This document shows, piece after piece, positions 6,642-13,244 of a stretch of 24,368 nt of DNA. Within the stretch, counting starts at the first letter, position 1, and each line of letters starts with the position of its first letter. The DNA comes from an uncultured Pseudanabaenaceae cyanobacterium (GTDB taxonomy: Bacteria; Cyanobacteriota; Cyanobacteriia; PCC-9006; JAAUQQ01). The notes below the pieces were generated by a model that worked only from the letters and a program-made list of their open reading frames with translations, searched no databases and was not told the origin of the DNA. The position numbers and the translations under genes were made by a program. Location of the stretch: contig CALLPZ010000512.1 in assembly GCA_938015405.1 (NCBI GenBank), forward strand, positions 1 to 24,368, in the 5' to 3' direction.

Positions 6642-7881
6642 AGATCTTCAACGGCCCCGTCTTTCAATTCCACGTTTTGCACGCCAACAAGGCTTGGCTG
6701 ATAGTTCAGCACTTTTGAGGCTGGAGCATCGCTGGAATTGCTATCTCAATCAATTGGCATTGGGAGCTCTAAAGCCTTGGGTTGAGGAGGAGCAGGGGCA
6801 TGAGCGTGCAGTGGCATTGTCTGCGTTGTGGCAATCTGTTCCCAAGGCTGGGCTGGCGGAGTCTCAACCCTGGCAGTGGGTAAATGGTTCGGCCATGGCA
6901 GTGGCAGGGCAGCGTTGGATTGTGATTCCGACGGATGACTTGGACGTTGAGCGGTTTCGGGTGTCCCAAGAATGGGTAGATATTTCAAGTTGGTCAGGGG
7001 ATTATTACCTGATGGTGCAGCTGGACCCTGAAGCGGGGTGGTTGCAGGTGCGAGGCTATCTCAACCATAGCCAGTTAAAGGAGCAAGCTACCTATGACGA
7101 AGGCGATCGCACTTACTGCATTAATGACGATGCGTTGATTCAAGATATTGATTTGCTCTGGGTGATGTCCGAGCTGGAGTCTGTAGACCAGCGACAGGCC
7201 GAGCTAGCTGAGATTCCCTCCCTCTCTCCTGGGCAAGTGGAGCCCTTAATTCAGCAAATATGTCAGGAGCTGGAGCAGGCTGGACCGGCTTCTACCAAGG
7301 CTCCGTTGCCCCAAACCGCATTCTCTCCTCGCCTGGTTCTGTCCTTTGAACAATGGGCTGGGATTATGGAGAATCCTGAGTTTCGTCGTTCGCTAGAACG
7401 AGCCATGCGAGCCTCTCTGAGGGCGAATGGCAAGGTGACTCAGTTGCGACGGTGGCTAGCTGGGACATGTGAGCCCGTTTGGCAATCCTTGGAGCAGTTG
7501 CCGTCGCTTCAAGTCAGCCGAGGGCTGCGTCAAATGCCTGCCCAGTCCGTTTCTCGGGGCAAGCGGTTGAGCTTGGCGGGATTGCAGTCTCCCTTAACGC
7601 TATGGACGACGGTCACTGAGGAAACAACCGATGGCAGGATGATGGTGTTGGTTCAGCTGCGTCATCAAGCTGAAGACGCAGAGGGGCTGGTCGTGCGACC
7701 CTTACCCAAGGGCTTAAAGTTGATTTTGCTGACGCCCGCAGAAGAATCGCTTCAAGTTGTAACCGCGAGGGAGCAGGACGACTATATTCAGCTAAAGCGC
7801 TTTAAGGTGCTATCTGGGAAAGTCTTTTGCGTCGAAATTCGCTTGGGTGATCAGGTGGTTCGTGAGCGATTTCGCGCTTAG
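6628..7881 (+). CDS. DUF1822 family protein
   Basis: This 417-residue protein matches, from memory of the family, the cyanobacterial DUF1822 proteins of unknown function. The recognisable pattern is an N-terminal helical part with RWNCYLNQLALGALKPWV (about 31-48), then beta-rich segments with QRWIVIPTDDLD and a DYYLMVQLD...GWLQVRGYL block (about 125-150). The C-terminal half (about 225-417) looks like a second, beta-rich domain. No signal peptide or membrane helix is obvious, so it is probably cytoplasmic. Its ATG lies inside the end of the sigma gene (14-nt overlap), implying translational coupling and a fixed ratio. A sigma-associated role, such as an anti-sigma or adaptor, is a guess from position only. 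Confidence 0.78.
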   Translation: MLLLEDLQRPRLSIPRFARQQGLADSSALLRLEHRWNCYLNQLALGALKPWVEEEQGHERAVALSALWQSVPKAGLAESQPWQWVNGSAMAVAGQRWIVIPTDDLDVERFRVSQEWVDISSWSGDYYLMVQLDPEAGWLQVRGYLNHSQLKEQATYDEGDRTYCINDDALIQDIDLLWVMSELESVDQRQAELAEIPSLSPGQVEPLIQQICQELEQAGPASTKAPLPQTAFSPRLVLSFEQWAGIMENPEFRRSLERAMRASLRANGKVTQLRRWLAGTCEPVWQSLEQLPSLQVSRGLRQMPAQSVSRGKRLSLAGLQSPLTLWTTVTEETTDGRMMVLVQLRHQAEDAEGLVVRPLPKGLKLILLTPAEESLQVVTAREQDDYIQLKRFKVLSGKVFCVEIRLGDQVVRERFRA

Positions 7882-7942
7882 TTAGTCGTAGGGGGCCTGA
7901 GGCGTTGCTGACGTGAATCAGGCTGTTCTGGAGGAGCAATAC

Positions 7943-8098
7943 ATGGTTATGGCCCTGACCTTCCCTGGGCTGTGGCTGGGTGTTCTCCCTCTTGGTGTAG
8001 CAACTCACGAGGTCATGGAAGGATGGCTTTGGAGTTGTTACAGGGGACGAAAGAACGAGAGGTTTGTGGATGGCGTCAGGACAATCTGGCAGGGGTGA
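7943..8098 (+). CDS. Possible 51-residue hydrophobic peptide between DUF1822 and CHAT genes
   Basis: An ORF of 51 codons (ATG 7943, stop TGA 8096-8098) lies in the 227-nt gap between two operon genes. It is preceded by GGAGGAG (7930-7936) at 6 nt, the strongest ribosome binding site in the operon. The peptide starts with about 20 mostly hydrophobic residues (MVMALTFPGLWLGVLPLG), then becomes basic (CYRGRKNER). It could be a one-helix membrane peptide. Its stop overlaps the ribosome binding region of the CHAT-CHASE2 gene, so it may act as a coupling leader. I recognise no homologue. Confidence 0.35.
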   Translation: MVMALTFPGLWLGVLPLGVATHEVMEGWLWSCYRGRKNERFVDGVRTIWQG

Positions 8099-8108
8099 GC
8101 TGCGAGTC

Positions 8109-10679
8109 ATGGAATATTTAGTCATTCTCAATTTTGGGAGTGGCACTTGTCAGGCTGGCTTTCCAGATGTCACGGCGCAGATTTTTCGAGGGGATACCCA
8201 GATTGCTCGGGAGGCTGGATCCTTGCCGGGGATTGAGTCGTTGGTGCAGCAATATCAACTGTGGCAGAAGCTTTATCGCTTGCTCTATGGTCATCCGCCG
8301 GATTGGCGGGGGTTGGAGACTCTGCCTGACTTTGAGGTTGAGCTAGATGACATTACCAATGTGTCATCGGCGGAGTTTCGTGAGCTGAGTGGGGAGTTGG
8401 AGCAGCAATTTAATCGTTGGTTTGATGCTGATGGATTTCGGCAAATCGACCGCTGTATGCGTATGCAACTGTTCCAAGAAGCACAGCTGCGGGTGATGAT
8501 TGCGGCTCAGGATTCTCAACTGTTGCATTTGCCCTGGTGCCGTTGGTCGTTGTTGGAGGATTATTCCCAGGCTGAAATTGCCCTTAGTCCATCGAATTAC
8601 GCCCAGTCGGCGAAGCTCACGCTGCCGAAGGAGCCAGGGGTGAATATTCTGGGGGTGTTTGGTGATGCAGATGGGTTGAACCTGAGCCGAGATCGCGAAC
8701 TGCTCGAAGCCTTGCCCGATGTGAAGTTAGAGTTTTTGGAGCAGCCCCGTTGGGCAGATTTGAGCGAGGCTCTCTGGTCCAAGCGTTGGGATGTGTTGTT
8801 TTTCGCGGGACATAGTTCTAGTCAAGAGCAGGGCTATATCCAGCTCAATGAAGATGAGCGTATTGGTGTTGGTGAGCTCAAATTTGCGTTGAGAAAGGCG
8901 AGCGAGGCTGGCTTGCAACTGGCGATTCTCAATTCCTGTGATGGGTTGGGGCTGGCCTGGGAATTGGCGGAGCTGAAGATTCCCCAGGTGATTGCCATGC
9001 GGGAGCCTGTGGCGGATAAAGTCGCCCAGGAATTTTTGAAGTATTTTTTGCGAGCTTTTTCCGGCGACCAGACGTTGTATTTGTCGGTGCGGGAGGCGAG
9101 GGAGAAGCTGCTGCCCATGGAGGCCCACTACGGCTGTGCCTCCTGGTTGCCAGTGATTGTGCAAAATCCAGTGGAGCAACCTCCGACTTGGCGATCGCTC
9201 ACCCAGGGAGATGATGCGACTCAAGTGCCATTGGCTGAGAGTGTTGATGCTGAAGCCGTTGTGGCAAGTCCAATGGCTGCGACTGCTGTACCCACGGAGC
9301 CAGCTCTTGCTGCGCGGATGGCGGATGGCTCGACCTCTGTTGTATCAGCAGATGCTGGGCTCTCAGAGATGCTCCAGGAGCCGCTGCGAGCGAATGCTGC
9401 TGTGACGGTGGATCAATCACAACCTCCCACTCAGGGTTTGCCTGGGGACAATAGGCCTGGAAAGCAGCCTTCTCAGCGGCGGAATTGGGGCAGTTCGGTG
9501 TTGGCTGCTCTTGCCATAACAGCAGCGGTATTTGGGCTGCGTTGGTTCGGTGGCTTGATGCCCCTGGAGCTCTGGGCGTTGGATCAGTTGATGCGATCGC
9601 GTCCTAGCGAGGGGCCGGATCCCCGGCTCTTGCTCGTAACCATTGATCGTGAGGATATTGAATTTCAACCTTCTCGAGATCGAGGCATTTCTCTGACGGA
9701 TGATTCCCTAGAGCAGCTGTTGGAGATTTTGTCAGAGGCCCCGGTGATTGGCTTGGATATGTACAGGGATTTTTCTGTTAAAGACCCTACATCTTCTTTA
9801 GTTCAGCGTTTAGAGGCGACTAATCTGATTGGCGTCTGTAAGGTGTTGGATCGGACGGTGAATTCTTCTGGTGTTAAGCCCCCCCCAGAAATACCGACTA
9901 GCAATCTTGGGTTTAGTGATTTCTTGCCAGATGGGGATGGGGTGCTGCGGCGGCAGATCGTTTCAATGGATTTGGTACCAGGCGCAGCTTGTCGGACGCC
10001 CTATGCTTTTGCCACCCAGGTGGTTCTGAACTATTTCGCGCAGCAGAACACAGATATAAGCTTCACCTCTGAAGGAAATTTAGTGTTGGGTGACCAAACG
10101 TTCCCTAAGCTAGGTTCACGTATGGGGGGATACCAAGGTATTGATGCTAAGGGCACTCAAATCTTGCTTAATTACCGTGCGCTGAAGGGAGAGGAAACGA
10201 TCTCCCAAGAGATTTCGCTACGGCAAGTGCTTGAGGGCAATTTGGATTCGGAGTTGCTGCGCGATCGCATTGTCCTCATCGGAGGAATTGACACGATTAA
10301 CAAAGATTTCTGGGAGACCCCCTACGGCAGTAGTACCTTCCAGCAAATGTCTGGGGTGGAAGTTCATGCCCATGTTGTGAGCATGATGCTATCCACTGTT
10401 TTGGATGGTCGACCCTTGCTCTGGGCTTTGTCTCCCGGTGTGGAGGGATTGTGGATTTTGGCTTGGGCGAGCTTGGGGGGGCTGGCCGTAGTGGTCTGTC
10501 GAGGTGATCTCAAATCTGTCATTGTTTTTAGTGGGGGCTGTCTCACCGTACTGACTGCTGTGAGTTTTGCATTTCTGCTGCGGGGAGGCTGGGTGCCTTT
10601 AATCCCTGCGGCGATCGCGTTGCCCCTTACCGCCACGACCGCCCTAGCATTTCGGCAATCTTTGGGAAGTGACCCTTGA
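8109..10679 (+). CDS. CHAT protease-CHASE2 sensor membrane fusion protein
   Basis: This 856-residue fusion has an N-terminal caspase-like CHAT domain (about 125-355). Its catalytic His235 lies in FFAGHSSS and Cys277 in ILNSCDG. A long Ala/Pro/Gln-rich linker (about 356-458) follows, then a first membrane helix (about 461-480) and a CHASE2 extracytoplasmic sensor domain (about 485-765). The CHASE2 domain has the typical LWALDQLMRSRP opening, VTIDREDI, RIVLIGG and GVEVHAHVVSMML. Three further membrane helices lie at about 779-796, 803-824 and 828-848. The CHAT domain should be cytoplasmic and CHASE2 periplasmic, so an envelope signal could switch proteolysis inside. The ATG at 8109 has AGGGGTGAG about 9 nt upstream. 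Upstream GTG/ATG codons (8064, 8070) would add residues that do not resemble the domain. Confidence 0.88.
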   Translation: MEYLVILNFGSGTCQAGFPDVTAQIFRGDTQIAREAGSLPGIESLVQQYQLWQKLYRLLYGHPPDWRGLETLPDFEVELDDITNVSSAEFRELSGELEQQFNRWFDADGFRQIDRCMRMQLFQEAQLRVMIAAQDSQLLHLPWCRWSLLEDYSQAEIALSPSNYAQSAKLTLPKEPGVNILGVFGDADGLNLSRDRELLEALPDVKLEFLEQPRWADLSEALWSKRWDVLFFAGHSSSQEQGYIQLNEDERIGVGELKFALRKASEAGLQLAILNSCDGLGLAWELAELKIPQVIAMREPVADKVAQEFLKYFLRAFSGDQTLYLSVREAREKLLPMEAHYGCASWLPVIVQNPVEQPPTWRSLTQGDDATQVPLAESVDAEAVVASPMAATAVPTEPALAARMADGSTSVVSADAGLSEMLQEPLRANAAVTVDQSQPPTQGLPGDNRPGKQPSQRRNWGSSVLAALAITAAVFGLRWFGGLMPLELWALDQLMRSRPSEGPDPRLLLVTIDREDIEFQPSRDRGISLTDDSLEQLLEILSEAPVIGLDMYRDFSVKDPTSSLVQRLEATNLIGVCKVLDRTVNSSGVKPPPEIPTSNLGFSDFLPDGDGVLRRQIVSMDLVPGAACRTPYAFATQVVLNYFAQQNTDISFTSEGNLVLGDQTFPKLGSRMGGYQGIDAKGTQILLNYRALKGEETISQEISLRQVLEGNLDSELLRDRIVLIGGIDTINKDFWETPYGSSTFQQMSGVEVHAHVVSMMLSTVLDGRPLLWALSPGVEGLWILAWASLGGLAVVVCRGDLKSVIVFSGGCLTVLTAVSFAFLLRGGWVPLIPAAIALPLTATTALAFRQSLGSDP

Positions 10680-10889
10680 TTGTGGCGATGTTCACTGGCC
10701 CTCGTCGAACTGGGGCTGGGGTGACTGCAATTTGCCTCGGCTCCAGCGATGCTGAACAGTTTGATCTCATCAGCTTCTACAAACTGTTTTTGAATCACCA
10801 AGTCTTATACCTTTCGCACAACTTTAATTTGTGTAGTAATTCCTAACTCTTTACTGTCGATTGGACTCACCATTCTGAGGATTTTCCCG

Positions 10890-11678
10890 ATGAAATTACG
10901 TTCTACTAAAGTTTTGCTTCAACTGAGTGCGTTGTTGCTCCTCACGGCAGGGGGCGGGCTTTTGACCCCTGAGGTGATGGCCCAAACCAACGCATCCTCT
11001 AAGAAGGAAGATGCTTTTGTGTACGTTCCTCCGACTCCGCCTGCGGATCAGGGGGCTCCCTTGGGAAGACAGCAGGGCGGGGCAAGTCGTGGTTCCTGCA
11101 ATGATTATGCGGGTCTCACCGCCTTGGTGCCAGCAGAGCCGGATGGCATGATCAAGGGATTGACGGCGATCGATGAGCCGACAATCTTGTTTTATGTGCC
11201 GGTGGCCTTGAGTCCGGATACCAAGGTGGAACTGGTCGTTCAAGACCAAGACGATGAGTACGTCACCAGGAGACGACTGAAGCTAAAGACTGACTCAGCG
11301 GGAATTGTGCCCGTTAAGCTGAAGCAGCTGAGGAAGGATTTGGAGGTGGGGCAAAACTATCAATGGACGCTGTCGATCTATTGTGACCCAGCCAGGAAAT
11401 CGGCTTCAGTTTATGTTCAAGGCCTGCTGGGTCGGGCGAGCGATAATGCTTTTAAGTCGGAGCAGATGCCGTCATTTGAGCGAGCTGCCCAATATGCAAA
11501 GCAGGGGATTTGGTTTGAAAGTTTGGCCCTGCTGGCGCAGTTGCGTCAGTTAGAGCCAGATAATTTGAAGATTGCCCAGGCCTGGTATGACTTGCTTCAG
11601 CAGGTTGAGCTGGGGTCCGTTGCGCCTGCAAAGTTATTGGTTCCTGAGGAATTGAGTCCAGCGAGTGAGCTGCGTTAG
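10890..11678 (+). CDS. DUF928 family exported protein
   Basis: This 262-residue protein belongs, by pattern recalled from the family, to the cyanobacterial DUF928 proteins. An N-terminal signal peptide (1-31) is visible: KLRSTK, a hydrophobic core, and the VMA cleavage motif before Gln32. The mature protein has a Pro-rich start, the Cys-containing GSCNDYAGLTALVPAEP, FYVPVAL, the beta-rich middle ELVVQDQDDEYV, and a second Cys in IYCDP. A C-terminal helical part (about 195-250) resembles a TPR-like pair. The two Cys could form a disulfide in the periplasm. ATG 10890 has GAGGA 8 nt upstream. The gap of 210 nt to the CHAT-CHASE2 gene may hold its own promoter, though none is clear. A hairpin terminator follows. 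It is a candidate periplasmic ligand or partner for the CHASE2 domain. Confidence 0.82.
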   Translation: MKLRSTKVLLQLSALLLLTAGGGLLTPEVMAQTNASSKKEDAFVYVPPTPPADQGAPLGRQQGGASRGSCNDYAGLTALVPAEPDGMIKGLTAIDEPTILFYVPVALSPDTKVELVVQDQDDEYVTRRRLKLKTDSAGIVPVKLKQLRKDLEVGQNYQWTLSIYCDPARKSASVYVQGLLGRASDNAFKSEQMPSFERAAQYAKQGIWFESLALLAQLRQLEPDNLKIAQAWYDLLQQVELGSVAPAKLLVPEELSPASELR

Positions 11679-11751
11679 GGGACTGCCTGTAGATGCGTGT
11701 GATCTCGTTTTAACTGTCATCTCCTGGGTGGTTTTGGTTCAGGCAACCTTT

Positions 11752-11783
11752 AGCTCCTCTCCTTACTTGGGAGAGGAGCTTTT
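11752..11783 (+). terminator. Terminator of the sigma/CHAT/DUF928 operon
   Basis: AGCTCCTCTCC (11752-11762) and GGAGAGGAGCT (11770-11780) form a perfect 11-bp G+C-rich stem with a 7-nt loop, followed by a short T run (the final T of the stem plus TTT). It is 74 nt after the DUF928 stop. The T tract is short, so termination may be partial. Confidence 0.7.
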
Positions 11784-11809
11784 GAATGAATAGGCTGTGA
11801 CCTGATTGA

Positions 11810-11861
11810 CATAGGCCTGTGCAACTTGAATCGTAGGTGACCCAAGTTGCGCAGGCCTATG
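11810..11861. repeat. 18-bp near-perfect inverted repeat
   Basis: The left arm is 11810-11827 and the right arm 11844-11861, with a 16-nt spacer. Seventeen of 18 positions are complementary and the mismatch allows a wobble pair. Arms begin CATAGGCCTG and end CAGGCCTATG. No T run follows, so it is more than a simple terminator; it could be a dispersed repeat unit or a protein site. Confidence 0.75.
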
Positions 11862-12047
11862 CCATCTGGCTTTAGAGCTGTCGAACTTGGATGGTCTCCT
11901 TTCTCGGTATCATAGAAGAATGGTAATTCTACTTAGTCTAAATTGCTTTTTTATTCTCTGAAAGAATATTTTTTTCAGTGCAAACTGCATAACTTTTTGA
12001 AGTCGACAGTATAAACAGTTGAGAGAATACACGGCTTTGAGTTCCCA

Positions 12048-13025
12048 ATGATTATTATGGATTCCACCGCCCTGGACTGTCCCCTTGTCGATGAGCTCTT
12101 GGCATTGCTAGCTGTCCTTGAGGGTACGATGCAATGTATTCAGGGACTGAACTTGAAGCAACGTGACGTCAGCGGTGAGCAGGCGATCGAGCCTGAGCAG
12201 TTGGCAAGTTTGTCTCAGCAGTTGAGCCAACTTCATACTGTGGGCTTAAAGCTCTCCGCCCGTTGGGAGGGGTTTAAGGATGAGAGTGACAGCAAGACTG
12301 AGTTTGTCCAGTCTTTGGCCTGCGAGGTTCGCAATCTCGTTAGTATTGTCTTGAATACGAGCGGGGTGCTAGAGCGCCATGGGGCAACGTTGGAGCCCGA
12401 GCGTCGCCAAATTGTTTTTGCCAGGATTCAGCAGGCTATTCATGAGCTGGCGAGTTTGCTGAAGGAAGCAGCTACGCTACACGGCATGAGCTGCTTTCGA
12501 AATGAGTTGCAGCTGACCCATGTGGATGTGGAATTGCTGTGTGAGCGCATTATTCGTGAGAAAAAAGCGGCCAGCCCCAATCGACTCATTCGCTTTAGTC
12601 GTAAGGGTGATACTCGGCTGGAGCAGATTGATGAAACTTGGCTGCGTCAGACCTTGTATAAGGTGCTGGATAATGCGATCGCCTATTCGCCCGATAATAG
12701 TGTGGTGAATCTGAAGGTGATCTGGAGTGAGACTGAGCTCGTGATCCAGGTTAAGGATATGGGCATGGGGATTCCGGAGGAAGAATTGGCTAAGGTCTGC
12801 AAGCCTTTCTACCGTGCAGATAATGCTCGGTCTCTCTCGGGTATGGGCTTGGGCTTGGCGATTGCTTTCCAGGCAATGGTGATGCAGCAGGGCTTCTTGG
12901 AGATGACGAGTAAGGTGGGGAAAGGAACAACGGTGACGTTGCATTTTCCCCGCGAGCGAGAAATTCCTGGTGTGAGTGGTAGTGGTGCCCAGGTACAACA
13001 TCTCCATTATTTGAGTGGCAATTAG
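12048..13025 (+). CDS. Histidine-kinase-like protein lacking the phosphoacceptor His
   Basis: This 325-residue protein has an N-terminal helical part (1-80), a dimerisation-like helix pair (about 82-150), and a C-terminal HATPase_c domain (about 195-302). The ATPase boxes appear complete: N-box with Asp208-Asn209, G1 DMGMG at 237-241, F-box KPFYRADN and G2 GMGLGLA at 265-271. At the place of the usual H-box (SHE-[LV]-RN) it reads ACEVRN, so Cys92 (codon TGC, 12321-12323) replaces the phosphoacceptor His. No membrane helix or sensor domain is seen, so it is cytoplasmic. ATG 12057 is an alternative start; neither has a clear ribosome binding site. No response regulator is adjacent. It may be a pseudo-kinase or an ATP-binding partner of another kinase. 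Confidence 0.8.
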   Translation: MIIMDSTALDCPLVDELLALLAVLEGTMQCIQGLNLKQRDVSGEQAIEPEQLASLSQQLSQLHTVGLKLSARWEGFKDESDSKTEFVQSLACEVRNLVSIVLNTSGVLERHGATLEPERRQIVFARIQQAIHELASLLKEAATLHGMSCFRNELQLTHVDVELLCERIIREKKAASPNRLIRFSRKGDTRLEQIDETWLRQTLYKVLDNAIAYSPDNSVVNLKVIWSETELVIQVKDMGMGIPEEELAKVCKPFYRADNARSLSGMGLGLAIAFQAMVMQQGFLEMTSKVGKGTTVTLHFPREREIPGVSGSGAQVQHLHYLSGN

Positions 13026-13244
13026 GGGAGCCTCCATAGGAAAAGCTGTTCGTCAGCATTTCCTGGATTCACTTACTGCTGAGAGTTGGTTGGAGAAGGG
13101 TCGAAAGCTAGCTGTCGCTCTGCTATGGCTCTCGACCTGTATGGCTCGCGAATCTATGAAACACTTGCCGTAAAAGGCTCAGTAGTAGAAGTCTAAAATC
13201 TGATGCGAGATCCAATTTCTCAAACAACTTCTGGGTGAGGTTTG

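Larger units (their letters stand above)
11679..12047. other. Intergenic region with terminator and inverted repeat
   Basis: This 369-nt gap has no gene. It holds a hairpin terminator (11752-11783), a near-perfect 18-bp inverted repeat (11810-11861), and an A+T-rich stretch (11930-12020) that probably contains the promoter of the kinase-like gene. A TATAAA occurs at 12010-12015 without a good -35. Confidence 0.6.

Noticed and set aside
7913..8098. GTG-started 61-codon version of the small peptide
   Set aside because: The ATG at 7943 has the strong ribosome binding site; the GTG has none.
11810..11861. Inverted repeat as ends of an insertion sequence
   Set aside because: Only 16 nt lie between the arms, there is no transposase and no target duplication was seen.
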